A program made the translations under genes and the position numbers. The notes beneath the pieces are model-generated. The model saw nothing but the letters and a program-made list of their open reading frames with translations, searched no databases and was not told where the DNA came from. Positions 1 to 7,986 of a stretch of 64,000 nucleotides of DNA are shown piece after piece (position 1 is the stretch's first letter; each line of letters opens with the position of its first letter). The DNA comes from UBA1447 sp964627535 (GTDB taxonomy: Bacteria; Bacillota; Clostridia; Oscillospirales; Acutalibacteraceae): NCBI GenBank assembly GCA_964627535.1, contig CAZVJW010000019.1, forward strand, positions 3,084 through 67,083, in the 5' to 3' direction.

Positions 1-69
1 ATATTCAGATGTTGGGTGAAAAACATAAGATTGTTAAATAAAAATATTTGATAAACAGGGGGATTAAAT

Positions 70-1203
70 ATGAACGGAAGAAACACTGACCATAAGAATA
101 TCAATCTTTGGCAACTTCATTTGGATGTCGTAAAAGGCAAATCAAACGGCAAGATTATTTGGCAGCCGAGAATAGGTTGTTGGTATGATGACCGGGTCTT
201 CAGAGGCGAAGCTTTCCCGGAGCCTTATACCGGAAAGGAACTGCCCGACATTTACAGGGAACTTGGCTGCTCGAACCGTAATTATAACTTTAACGGCTGT
301 TTTGAAAGGGTTCACGACTCAAGGGTTAAATTTAAGATAGAAATGATTTCTGAAACCGTAATGAAACGAACGATGGCGACGCCTGTCGGAAGTGTGTTCA
401 CGGTTGAAGCCTCGAATACATCGAATCCGGGCAGATATCCCAATAAATGGTGGATCAGCAGCGAAGATGATATGAAGGTTATGACTTGGATTGAAGAACA
501 TATGACTTGGAGATGGAACGAAGAAACTTATCAAGACAATATAGAAGAGTGGGGGGATCTGGGAGCACCGACAATCTACATGCCCCGCATAAATGTGCAA
601 GAAATCTTTGTAACAACTATGGGCGTTGAGGAAGGGATTTATGCTCTTTATGATTATCCGAAAACGGTTGAAAAATATTTCCAAGCGATGTCGGAAAACC
701 AAATGGTCGAAATTGAACTGATTAACAAATCACCGATTGATATAATAAACTTCGGCGATAATGTGCATGCCGGTATTTTACCGCCTGACCTGTTTGTAAA
801 ATATGCATTGCCGGAATACCAAAAAAGGAATGATTTACTGCACAAGGCCGGTAAATTTACCTGTTCCCATTGGGACGGCGATGTTAAAGCATTATTACCA
901 TATGCCAAAGAGTGCGGCTTTGACGGTATTGAGGCTGTTACCCCAAAACCGCAAGGCGATGTTACCTTGCGGGAGGTAAAAGATGCTTTCGGTGATGACT
1001 TGTTTTTACTTGACGGAATAGCGGCGCTGCTTTTTAATGAAGACTATCCTCTTGAAGAACTTGAAAAGCAAACAAAAGAATGCATAGAGTTATTTGCGCC
1101 AAAACTTGTGCTCGGTATATCAGATGAAATTTCATCAAACGGAAACCTTGACAGAATTAAATTTGTCGGTAAAATAGTTGATGACTATAATGCCGGTAGG
1201 TAA
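70..1203 (+). CDS. Uroporphyrinogen decarboxylase (URO-D) family protein
   Basis: This 377-residue protein resembles the URO-D superfamily, which includes HemE and the cobamide-dependent methyltransferase partners. The support is the C-terminal half, where a barrel strand ending in TCSHWDGD is followed by a helix and a GFDGIEAVTPKPQGD segment, the usual layout in non-HemE members. The N-terminal arginine-rich RQAGR motif of true HemE is absent, so a heme role is unlikely. No signal peptide is seen, so it is probably cytoplasmic. The start is supported by a GGGGG ribosome site 5-10 bases upstream. No corrinoid protein lies next to it in the window, and the upstream neighbour is cut off. The substrate is unknown; a methyl-transfer or demethylation role is only inference. 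Confidence 0.75.
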   Translation: MNGRNTDHKNINLWQLHLDVVKGKSNGKIIWQPRIGCWYDDRVFRGEAFPEPYTGKELPDIYRELGCSNRNYNFNGCFERVHDSRVKFKIEMISETVMKRTMATPVGSVFTVEASNTSNPGRYPNKWWISSEDDMKVMTWIEEHMTWRWNEETYQDNIEEWGDLGAPTIYMPRINVQEIFVTTMGVEEGIYALYDYPKTVEKYFQAMSENQMVEIELINKSPIDIINFGDNVHAGILPPDLFVKYALPEYQKRNDLLHKAGKFTCSHWDGDVKALLPYAKECGFDGIEAVTPKPQGDVTLREVKDAFGDDLFLLDGIAALLFNEDYPLEELEKQTKECIELFAPKLVLGISDEISSNGNLDRIKFVGKIVDDYNAGR

Positions 1204-1276
1204 TAAAAATCACGCTAATAAAATGATTTATATAATATATTATATTATCTTCCCGAAACAATGATTGGAGAGAATA

Positions 1277-2185
1277 GTGAATTCAGAAAACGTTTGTGAA
1301 CGCGATAAAACAGGACAAAAGTTATGTTTAAAATTCATTGTAAAGGAACCGGCCGGTCTTTTATGCTTTATGTTAAACAAAATTTCCGGCAAATCACGGA
1401 ATAATATAAAATCTATACTTTCCCATAGAGAAGTAACGGTTGACGGGTCGGTAGTAACCCAATTTGATTATAATTTACAACCTGGTCAAATGGTTTGTAT
1501 CGATAAATCGGCACGAAACGAAACAAAGTTTGAAGCGCTGCGGGAAATAATTTTTGAAGACGATGATTTTATTGTTATAAATAAACCGTCAGGGTTGGTC
1601 AGCGTTGCGACTGATAATGAACAGGACAATACAGCATACAGTATTATAAATGATTATGTGAAACAAAAAAAAACGGGGAATCGGATTTATGTAATACACC
1701 GGCTTGACCGGGAAACATCCGGTGTACTTATTTTTTCAAAAAATGAAAAGATAAAACTCGCATTGCAGGCTGAATGGTCTTCATTGGTAACCGATCGCTG
1801 CTATTCCGCAGTTGTGGAAGGGGTGCTCAAAGAAAAAAACGGAAGAATCAAAACATGGCTTAAACAGACAAAAACTCTGCTGGTGTACTCAAGCAGCAAG
1901 GCCGGAGACGGCTTGGAGGCTGTTACTAATTACAGAGTAATAAGAGAAAACGAAAAATACTCATTGCTTGATATACACTTGGAAACAGGAAGAAAAAACC
2001 AAATCCGTGTTCACATGAAGGAACTCGGGCACAGTGTTGTTGGTGATAAAAAATACGGAGCACAAACCAATCCATTAAAACGGCTGGCTCTTCACGCCTG
2101 CAGATTGGAATTTGTGCATCCTTTTTCGGGTATAAAAATGATTTTTGAAGCACCGGTACCTGCGGAATTTATTTCTTTAATTTAA
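1277..2185 (+). CDS. RluA-family RNA pseudouridine synthase
   Basis: This is a pseudouridine synthase of the RluA/RluD family, which isomerises uridines in rRNA or tRNA. The catalytic motif HRLDRETSG, with its aspartate, is in the first half. The family's later blocks are present: LETGRKNQIRVHM, then GDKKYG and LALHACRLEF. An N-terminal S4-like segment (SGKSRNNIKSIL, REVTVDG) fits the usual S4-plus-catalytic layout. An upstream TTG at 1265 is in frame, but the GTG at 1277 is preferred because GGAGAG ends four bases before it. The exact RNA target cannot be told from sequence. It stands alone between the URO-D gene and a minus-strand cassette. Confidence 0.9.
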   Translation: MNSENVCERDKTGQKLCLKFIVKEPAGLLCFMLNKISGKSRNNIKSILSHREVTVDGSVVTQFDYNLQPGQMVCIDKSARNETKFEALREIIFEDDDFIVINKPSGLVSVATDNEQDNTAYSIINDYVKQKKTGNRIYVIHRLDRETSGVLIFSKNEKIKLALQAEWSSLVTDRCYSAVVEGVLKEKNGRIKTWLKQTKTLLVYSSSKAGDGLEAVTNYRVIRENEKYSLLDIHLETGRKNQIRVHMKELGHSVVGDKKYGAQTNPLKRLALHACRLEFVHPFSGIKMIFEAPVPAEFISLI

Positions 2186-2271
2186 GAAATAAAATGAGCT
2201 TTTCGACATATCTTTATGCGCTTTGCGTGTTGAAATTCATCTCGACTATTATAGGGCGAAAAAGTAAAATA

Positions 2272-2568
2272 TTATTCTGAAATTTCGCTATTCATCTCTT
2301 CTTTCCAATATTTTGAGCCGTTTGGAGTTCTGTGGAGAAATTGAAAATCAATCAGTTCTCGCCATAAAATAAAGTAATCTTGGAAAGTGTGCCAAGTGTT
2401 AATAATCTCATTAACTTCTTTTTCGGTGTATTCTCTGTCAACAGCGAATTTTGTTGATAAGTATTCTAAAACAGTTTTTCTCTTGTTTGTCTTTGCAGGG
2501 AGTTGTTTAACTCTACCTTCTTCATCAAGGAACATGGAAATATTTTTCAAATCCAATAAATTCATCAT
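2272..2568 (-). CDS. DUF2087-domain protein
   Basis: This 98-residue protein is almost entirely a DUF2087 domain. Its marks are LPAKTNKRKTVLEYLSTKF, YTEKEVNEIINTWH, a WRELIDFQFLHRT stretch and the terminal GSKYW. In other Firmicutes this domain is often fused to an ArsR-type helix-turn-helix or sits next to small nucleases; it looks like a nucleic-acid-associated winged fold. No DNA-binding domain is attached here. It lies 11 bases after the GIY-YIG gene on the same strand and is almost surely co-transcribed. The ribosome site AAAGGA precedes two adjacent ATGs, at 2568 and 2565. The function is unknown. Confidence 0.75.
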   Translation of the reverse strand: MMNLLDLKNISMFLDEEGRVKQLPAKTNKRKTVLEYLSTKFAVDREYTEKEVNEIINTWHTFQDYFILWRELIDFQFLHRTPNGSKYWKEEMNSEISE

Positions 2569-2579
2569 AAAGATCCTTT

Positions 2580-2924
2580 CTAATACATTTTAACGGGTTT
2601 AAACTTTTCAAACCATAACGATAATAACATTTTCAAATCATCCTCAAATTCTTTCTGAGTTTGTGCTTCACTTTTTTCAAGCTCTTCTAAAACTTCAAGA
2701 ATAAAAGCGCCGGCACCGAACTCCTTCCAATCTTCTTTTAGTTTCAGATTTTCACAACCGCCCATTTTCACAGAAAATTCGAATCGGTTTTTTGTTCCCT
2801 GTAAATTTGTCGTGCTGAGTAAGAGTATTTTTCCGTTTGTGATGTTTTTTATTATATAAATTCCGCCTGTTACCTTGCGGTTTTTGTATTGTAAGATAAG
2901 CTCTTTCCTGTTTTGCTTTTCCAT
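2580..2924 (-). CDS. GIY-YIG nuclease family protein
   Basis: This small protein (114 residues) has a GIY-YIG-like core. GGIYIIKNITNGKILL matches the first motif of the fold, and the NLQGTKNRFEFSVKMG and LKEDWKEFGAGAFILEVLE blocks match the compact clostridial subfamily. The second tyrosine/glycine part of the motif (YIG) is replaced by a KILLLS segment, so nuclease activity is not certain. It is the first gene of a two-gene operon with the DUF2087 protein. A good promoter and a repeated TTAGTAA half-site array lie upstream. The pair could be a small defence or regulatory cassette, but nothing in the sequence proves that. Confidence 0.7.
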   Translation of the reverse strand: MEKQNRKELILQYKNRKVTGGIYIIKNITNGKILLLSTTNLQGTKNRFEFSVKMGGCENLKLKEDWKEFGAGAFILEVLEELEKSEAQTQKEFEDDLKMLLSLWFEKFKPVKMY

Positions 2925-3016
2925 AAAAATGTGGCTCCGTTTCGTTAATGAATTTTATGTTTGGCTTCACCTTCGCTTTATGAAGTGTTTCGGCAAAAAA
3001 CTGACAATTGCATTGA

Positions 3017-3039
3017 TTAGTAAATTACTAAATTACTAA
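3017..3039 (-). promoter_or_regulatory. Operator-like array of three 7-bp half-sites
   Basis: TTAGTAA-A-TTACTAA-A-TTACTAA: the first two half-sites form a perfect 15-bp palindrome and the third repeats the second with the same 8-base period. It sits immediately downstream of the -10 box at 3044-3049, where a bound repressor would block initiation. The regulator is not known, and the DUF2087 protein itself lacks a recognisable DNA-binding helix-turn-helix. Confidence 0.5.
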
Positions 3040-3043
3040 ATAT

Positions 3044-3072
3044 ATAATAAGCTTTCTTTTTTTTATTGTCAA
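3044..3072 (-). promoter_or_regulatory. Promoter of the GIY-YIG/DUF2087 operon
   Basis: On the minus strand, TTGACA (3072-3067) and TATTAT (3049-3044) are separated by exactly 17 bases. A perfect -35 box, a near-consensus -10 box and ideal spacing make this one of the best promoters in the window. Transcription would start near 3037 and leave a leader of about 110 bases before the GIY-YIG start. Confidence 0.7.
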
Positions 3073-3136
3073 ATGTATTATTTATTCCCGCGGGTATTGA
3101 TTGTATTTGAAGGTAAAGTTTGATATAATTCAAATA

Positions 3137-3238
3137 ATACTAATCCCTCTTTAAACATAGCTAAAAATTCGGCATAAAAACACATTTGTCAAAGGTTTTC
3201 ACTTGATTTCGTAGAGGTCTTATAATCGGGATTAGTAT
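3137..3238 (+). repeat. MITE-like dispersed repeat, copy 1
   Basis: This element of about 102 bp is bounded by the inverted ends ATACTAATCCC and GGGATTAGTAT. A near-identical copy lies at 26764-26864 and a diverged reverse copy at 6730-6829. It has no coding capacity. The gap 2925-3295 holds this repeat plus the operon promoter and half-site array to its left. The inside of the repeat ends in TATAATCGGG, which might act as a -10 for the oxidoreductase gene, but that is speculative. Confidence 0.75.
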
Positions 3239-3295
3239 AAACAATGCATAAATGGATGTATACTTATAGAATATAACAATAATTGGAGGAAAATA

Positions 3296-4288
3296 ATGAA
3301 TATTAATATTGCCATGGCTGGGCTTGCTCATGGACATGGAACCGGATTTTTAAGCTCGGCATTGAAATATGACGGGGTATCGGTAACAGGTTTTTATGAC
3401 AATGAAAATCAACAAAATACATTTGATGCTTCAAAGGAGTTTAACGCTCCGGTTTATGATAATTTGTATGAACTGCTTTACAGTTCAGGGGCAAATACAC
3501 TGTTAACCGCCGCAATAAATGCAAAAAAAGCTGCTGTTATAGTTAAAGCATTAAATGCCGGCATTAATGTAATTGCCGATAAGCCGCTTGTTACAACAAT
3601 GGATGATCTTAAAAAAATAGCTGAAGCGCTTAACCGAAATAAAAGCGTTAAAGTTTATTTAATGCTGACAGAGCGCTTTAATCCTGTTCTTGTTACAGCA
3701 AAAGCGCTTATAGATGCTGGCGAAATAGGTGACATAGTAAATATTAATATCATGCGCCCCCACAAGCTTCATGCGGATAATAGACCTGCGTGGATGTTTA
3801 ACAGCAAGCTTTATGGAGGGATAATAAATGATATAGGCGTGCATGATATTGACATTGCATCATGGTTAGGTGGTAGTGATGTTGATGAAATTTTAGCTGC
3901 AACTGTATCGAACCGACGATATACGGAAAAGGAAGACTTTAATGATAATGGAGAGGTAATGTTAAGGCTTAAAAATGGATGTACAGTATTCATTCTGGAA
4001 TCATGGCTAACCCCGGAAAAATACCCTCATCACGGTGAAATGAAATTTATCATTCACGGTACAAAAGGTCAGATAATTGCTGACCCTCAAAATAAGAAAG
4101 TTATTCTTTATTCGGATACAAAGACTCCGTATGAGGCTGAAATAGTTGAACCACAAGAAAATTGCGTTTCCGATGCCTTAAAATACTTTTCGGATAGCAA
4201 CTATAAATCGGTGTTGACAACAGCAGACGGGATTAAAGCTCAAAGGATTGCTTTGAATTGCCAAATGATAGCAGATAAAAAAGATTAA
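3296..4288 (+). CDS. Gfo/Idh/MocA-family oxidoreductase
   Basis: This is an NAD(P)-dependent dehydrogenase of the glucose-fructose oxidoreductase/inositol dehydrogenase family, 330 residues. The N-terminal Rossmann domain starts INIAMAGLAHGHGTGF; the usual GxGxxG is altered to GLAHGHG, as in the relatives that carry a histidine here. The dinucleotide-side motif NVIADKPLVT supplies the conserved lysine of the EKP/DKP motif. The C-terminal domain has GGIINDIGVHDIDIASWL, which includes the conserved DxGxHxxD pattern. The ribosome site GGAGG is ideally placed. It is a single gene followed by a hairpin terminator. The substrate is probably a sugar or cyclitol but is not determined by sequence. Confidence 0.88.
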   Translation: MNINIAMAGLAHGHGTGFLSSALKYDGVSVTGFYDNENQQNTFDASKEFNAPVYDNLYELLYSSGANTLLTAAINAKKAAVIVKALNAGINVIADKPLVTTMDDLKKIAEALNRNKSVKVYLMLTERFNPVLVTAKALIDAGEIGDIVNINIMRPHKLHADNRPAWMFNSKLYGGIINDIGVHDIDIASWLGGSDVDEILAATVSNRRYTEKEDFNDNGEVMLRLKNGCTVFILESWLTPEKYPHHGEMKFIIHGTKGQIIADPQNKKVILYSDTKTPYEAEIVEPQENCVSDALKYFSDSNYKSVLTTADGIKAQRIALNCQMIADKKD

Positions 4289-4302
4289 TATTATGATGTT
4301 GT

Positions 4303-4350
4303 AAAAACAAGGGTGTGGTTAAGCTTTGTCTTATCCGCACTCTTGTTTTT
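4303..4350 (+). terminator. Intrinsic terminator after the oxidoreductase gene
   Basis: AAAAACAAG...GTG pairs with CAC...CTTGTTTTT around a short loop, and the second arm ends in a T run. It begins 14 bases after the stop codon at 4288. Confidence 0.7.
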
Positions 4351-4475
4351 AATAAAATAACTTCTATAAAATTAATAATATAGAATTATGTTCTTACTTC
4401 TGCAATACCGTATACGCATTAACAAAATTGGAGTATAATATAAATATAGAACGATGATTGGAAGTTGAATTAATC

Positions 4476-4724
4476 ATGTTTAAAAAAATTTGTGATTTTG
4501 GGTACAGCAATTTTGTTATATCAAATAACCGGTTTGTAAATATTATGATGCCTGTTCTTATTTATGCCATATTTCATAAGATAGCGCATGAAATAAACCC
4601 GGATAGCAAAATGGCATATTTTCTTATTCAAATATTAATAATAATAATAACTTTGGGATTGCTTTTGTTAATTAAAGAAGCAATTACAACGCTTTCTTTT
4701 TTTAATAATTACAATATCTGGTAA
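4476..4724 (+). CDS. Small hypothetical membrane protein
   Basis: This is an 82-residue protein that I do not recognise. It has a short basic N-terminus (MFKKICDFG), a hydrophobic segment around NIMMPVLIYAIFHKI, a polar loop HEINPDSKM, and a second strongly hydrophobic segment (ILIIIITLGLLLLI) followed by a lysine and a polar tail. It is therefore probably a two-helix inner-membrane protein. The ATG at 4476 is chosen over the in-frame TTG at 4458 because GGAAG lies 11 bases before the ATG. It stands alone between a terminator and the ABC-F gene. Confidence 0.5.
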   Translation: MFKKICDFGYSNFVISNNRFVNIMMPVLIYAIFHKIAHEINPDSKMAYFLIQILIIIITLGLLLLIKEAITTLSFFNNYNIW

Positions 4725-4865
4725 TAAGGATGGTAATAAATAGTGAATAATAACAAAACATCCACAATTTAAATCAAATATAGTTTTGTTTTTACCATAG
4801 AAATATTGAGCAGAATGTGATAAAATACATAGCAGTGTTAATATTTTAAAAATCTCGGAGGCAAA

Positions 4866-6470
4866 ATGATTACTGTTATTAATTTAGGCTTAAATTTCGG
4901 CGGAACAACTTTGTTTTCTCATGTCAATCTAAAGTTTTTGCCGGGCAACTGCTATGGAATTATTGGCGCAAACGGTTCAGGAAAATCCACCTTTCTTAAA
5001 ATATTATCCGGTGAGATCGAGTCGTCGTCCGGTGAAATAATTATTCCTGAAAATACCCGTATGTCTGTTTTGAAACAGGATCAATATGCTTATGATGAGT
5101 TTAGTGTTATGCATACAGTAATTATGGGAAACCCCCGTTTATACGATATTATGATTCAAAAGGATGCTTTATACGAGAAGGCAGACTTCAATGACGAAGA
5201 CGGAATTTTAGCCGTTACTCTTGAAGATGAGTTTGCGGAGCTAAACGGATGGGAAGCAGAATCGGAAGCATCAAAAATTTTGAAAGGTCTTGGAATTAAA
5301 AATAAATACCACGATATGCAAATGAACGAGCTTGACGGAAAACAAAAAGTGAAGGTTTTGCTCGCACAGGCACTGTTTGGTTCGCCGGATGTTATTCTTT
5401 TAGATGAGCCTACAAACAATCTCGATGTAATTTCAATAGAATGGCTGGAAGATTTCTTGATGGATTTCGCCGGAACAGTCATTGTCGTGTCGCATGACAG
5501 GCACTTTTTGAATACTGTTTGCACATTCATCGTCGATATTGATTATTCAAAAATTCAGCTTTATGTCGGCAATTATGACTTTTGGTATGAATCAAGCCAA
5601 CTTATTCAAAAAATGAAGCGTGATCAAAACAAAAAAAGCGAGGACAAAGCAAAAGAGCTTCAAGCCTTCATTGAAAGGTTCTCTGCAAACAAATCAAAAG
5701 CCAGGCAGGCAACTTCCCGCAAAAAGCTGCTTGAAAAACTGCCTCTGGATGAAATGCCCCAATCCTCACGCAGATATCCGTTTATCGGGTTTATGATGGA
5801 CAGAGAGCCGGGCAAAGAGATTTTGGCTGTTGAAGGCATCAGCAAAACCATAAACGGCGTTAAGGTTCTGAATGATATTTCGTTTAGGGTCAATAAAAAT
5901 GATAAGATAGCCTTTATCGGTGAAAACGAGACGGCAATTACCACATTGTTCAAGATACTGATGGAAGAAATAAAGCCCGATTCCGGAACTTTCAAGTGGG
6001 GCGTCAGTACCACACAAAGCTATTTCCCGAAAGACAACTCTGCCTTTTTTGACGGCTGTGATGACAGCTTACTTAGATGGATTACACCTTACTCAAGGGA
6101 AAACTCGGAGATTTACATTCGCGGTTTTTTGGGAAGGATGCTTTTCTCGGGAGATGAAGTGTTAAAACCTGTACGTGTTCTTTCAGGCGGGGAAAGGGTT
6201 CGATGCATGTTTTCCCGCATGATGATGTTTGGCGCGAATGTACTTGTTATCGACCAGCCGACAAATCATTTGGATTTAGAGTCCATTACAGCGGTAAACA
6301 ACGGTCTTACAGATTTTAAAGGTGTCGTTCTTTTCTCTTCTCATGACCATCAATTTATTCAAACGGTTGCAACTCGAATAATAGAGATAACTGATGAATC
6401 TTTTATTGACAGAATGTGCAGTTTCGATGATTATATAGAATATAAGAAACTGACTGAAATAAAAGATTAA
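4866..6470 (+). CDS. ABC-F ATPase, YbiT-like
   Basis: This soluble protein has two ABC domains and no membrane segment, the ABC-F type that acts on ribosomes. It is 534 residues. Domain 1 (about 1-250) has an intact Walker A, GANGSGKST, and Walker B with glutamate, VILLDEPTNNLD, but the signature reads LDGKQK rather than LSGGQ. A charged linker follows at about 245-310. In domain 2 (about 320-534) the Walker A reads GENETAITT, without the lysine, and Walker B reads VLVIDQPTNHLD with glutamine for the catalytic glutamate. The signature there is intact (LSGGERVR). Site 2 should therefore hydrolyse ATP poorly or not at all. The ribosome site GGAGG is clear. A role in translation regulation rather than drug resistance is likely but unproven. 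Confidence 0.9.
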   Translation: MITVINLGLNFGGTTLFSHVNLKFLPGNCYGIIGANGSGKSTFLKILSGEIESSSGEIIIPENTRMSVLKQDQYAYDEFSVMHTVIMGNPRLYDIMIQKDALYEKADFNDEDGILAVTLEDEFAELNGWEAESEASKILKGLGIKNKYHDMQMNELDGKQKVKVLLAQALFGSPDVILLDEPTNNLDVISIEWLEDFLMDFAGTVIVVSHDRHFLNTVCTFIVDIDYSKIQLYVGNYDFWYESSQLIQKMKRDQNKKSEDKAKELQAFIERFSANKSKARQATSRKKLLEKLPLDEMPQSSRRYPFIGFMMDREPGKEILAVEGISKTINGVKVLNDISFRVNKNDKIAFIGENETAITTLFKILMEEIKPDSGTFKWGVSTTQSYFPKDNSAFFDGCDDSLLRWITPYSRENSEIYIRGFLGRMLFSGDEVLKPVRVLSGGERVRCMFSRMMMFGANVLVIDQPTNHLDLESITAVNNGLTDFKGVVLFSSHDHQFIQTVATRIIEITDESFIDRMCSFDDYIEYKKLTEIKD

Positions 6471-6504
6471 TTCAAATCATCGCTTCACCAACATAACAAA
6501 ACAG

Positions 6505-6542
6505 TAAGCCCCATTTTCGCTTTTTAACGAAAATGGGGCTTA
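6505..6542. terminator. Strong hairpin after the ABC-F gene
   Basis: TAAGCCCCATTTTCG pairs perfectly with CGAAAATGGGGCTTA around a loop of about eight bases. There is no U tract on the plus strand, so termination may be Rho-assisted, or the hairpin may simply protect the 3' end. Confidence 0.6.
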
Positions 6543-6546
6543 TACT

Positions 6547-6660
6547 AAGCACCGATAAAACGCATTGAATCTTTGCGGTCTTTTTCGCGCTGTACTGCGT
6601 TGTACTCCTTGCCTTGCGACAGCAAAGCATCGTCGTCCGCCTTGTGCAGCACAAAAAATC
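6547..6660. other. GC-rich intergenic block of unknown nature
   Basis: This stretch between the ABC-F hairpin and the MITE-like copy is clearly richer in G and C than its surroundings. On the minus strand one frame reads ...HKADDDALLSQGKEY... to a stop at about 6547, and it has protein-like composition. There is no good start or ribosome site, and another minus frame is open as well. It could be a dispersed clostridial repeat, a structured RNA, or the remnant of a gene end. The gap 6471-6841 contains this block, the hairpin at 6505 and the repeat at 6730, and nothing else that I can see. Confidence 0.3.
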
Positions 6661-6729
6661 ATCGCAAATCTAACAACGCTTTTTATCGCCGATTAGTATT
6701 ATTCAATTAATGCAGTTTATCGGGAGTGA

Positions 6730-6829
6730 ATTAATTCACGATTAAAAACCTCTAAAAAACCAAGCAAAAGCTTTGATTCGAGGGGTTTTATGCGGAATTT
6801 TTTATTAGGTTATTATGAGTAATTAGTAT
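6730..6829 (-). repeat. MITE-like dispersed repeat, diverged reverse copy 3
   Basis: Read on the minus strand this 100-bp stretch aligns end to end with the repeats at 3137 and 26764. It begins ATACTAATTAC, contains AAATTCCGCATAAAA and TTTTGCTTGG, then TAGAGGTTTTTAATCG, and ends ATTAAT. It is noticeably more diverged than the other two copies. Its AAAACC...GGTTTT arms followed by T runs may also serve as the terminator of the polyamine operon that ends at 6842. Confidence 0.6.
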
Positions 6830-6841
6830 GAAATAAATTTG

Positions 6842-7978
6842 TTACGATAACCGTCCTTTAAAATCCGAATATCCAAACTGCTTGATTATTTTTATTCCGT
6901 CTTTTTCATTCAAGGCTGCGATTGAGGGCAGGTTTATGCCGTTGAAAGTGTTGTTTTTCACCATCGTGTAATGCGCCATATCGCGAAAGACCAACCGATC
7001 TCCCTGCTTCAAAGGCTGGTCAAAGGAATAATCTCCGATAATATCGCCCGCCAGGCATGTCGGGCCGCCAAGCCTGTAAGTATAATTCAACTCATTCGGG
7101 CGCTTGGCACCGATAATTTCCGGTCTGTAGGGCATTTCAAGCACATCGGGCATATGGCAGGCGGCGGAGGTATCCAAAATCGCAATATCCATGCCGTTGT
7201 GCACAACATCAAGCACTTTCGCAACCAGAAAACCGGTATTCAGCGCTACGGCTTCTCCCGGCTCCAAATAAACCTTAACATTGTATTTTTCCTGAATATA
7301 CTTGATGCATTGGACCAGCTTATGTAAATCATAATCCGGCCTGGTGATGTGATGGCCGCCGCCAAAGTTAATCCACTTCATTCTTCCCATATATTGTCCG
7401 AAGTTTTTGTCAATCACTTCAATGGTTCGTTCCAAAACATCCGAGTTTTGCTCGCACATGGTATGGAAATGAATCCCGTCAATTCCGTCCAAATCCCCGG
7501 GTTTAAAGCCGGACAATGTGACACCGAGCCTCGAATTTTTAAAGCAAGGGTTGTAAATATCCGTGTTAATCTCCGAATATTCGGGGTTTATCCGTATACC
7601 GCACTCAATTGATTTTTCGCTGTTTTTTACCCGGCCTTTATATTGGTTCCACTGCTCAAAGGAATTGAAAACGATGTGGTCGCAGATTTCACATATCTCA
7701 TCGAATTCTTCCTCTTTATAAGCCGGGGAATAAATATGGACTTCTTTACCCATTTCATCAAAACCGAGTTTTGCTTCAAAAAGAGAACTGGCTGTCGAGC
7801 CGCATAAATACTTTCCAATTAACGGGTAAAAGTAAAACATCGAGAAACCTTTTTGAGCAAGCAGAATTTTGCATCCTGTCTGTTCCATAACATTTTTCAA
7901 GACTTCAAGATTTCTAATTATCAGCCGTTCATCCACAATATAGCACGGCGTAGGCAAAGCATTAAAATCGATTTTCAT
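6842..7978 (-). CDS. nspC: Carboxynorspermidine decarboxylase
   Basis: This PLP enzyme of the alanine-racemase fold decarboxylates carboxy(nor)spermidine to (nor)spermidine. It is 378 residues. Family marks are TPCYIVDE at the N-terminus, the PLP lysine in LLAQKGFSM, the HTMCEQ motif, the phosphate-binding GGGHHIT, EPGEAV, and the substrate-side cysteine region GGPTCLAGD. The ATG at 7978 is preferred to the one at 7984 because AGGG precedes it by six bases. It is the last gene of the six-gene operon and starts nine bases after the partner dehydrogenase. Together the two convert putrescine plus aspartate semialdehyde to spermidine, or diaminopropane to norspermidine. With putrescine made upstream in the operon, spermidine is the likely product. 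Confidence 0.93.
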   Translation of the reverse strand: MKIDFNALPTPCYIVDERLIIRNLEVLKNVMEQTGCKILLAQKGFSMFYFYPLIGKYLCGSTASSLFEAKLGFDEMGKEVHIYSPAYKEEEFDEICEICDHIVFNSFEQWNQYKGRVKNSEKSIECGIRINPEYSEINTDIYNPCFKNSRLGVTLSGFKPGDLDGIDGIHFHTMCEQNSDVLERTIEVIDKNFGQYMGRMKWINFGGGHHITRPDYDLHKLVQCIKYIQEKYNVKVYLEPGEAVALNTGFLVAKVLDVVHNGMDIAILDTSAACHMPDVLEMPYRPEIIGAKRPNELNYTYRLGGPTCLAGDIIGDYSFDQPLKQGDRLVFRDMAHYTMVKNNTFNGINLPSIAALNEKDGIKIIKQFGYSDFKGRLS

Positions 7979-7986
7979 TTCCATCC

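Noticed and set aside
70..1203. Calling the first gene hemE
   Set aside because: The N-terminal HemE signature is absent and no heme genes are adjacent.
3296..4288. Calling the oxidoreductase inositol 2-dehydrogenase
   Set aside because: The family is clear, but the substrate is not fixed by sequence and no inositol genes are nearby.
6472..6654. Minus-strand open frame of 60 codons over the hairpin and GC-rich block
   Set aside because: It has no ribosome site, reads through the terminator hairpin, and its composition (rich in Cys, Arg, Thr) is unlike the neighbouring proteins.
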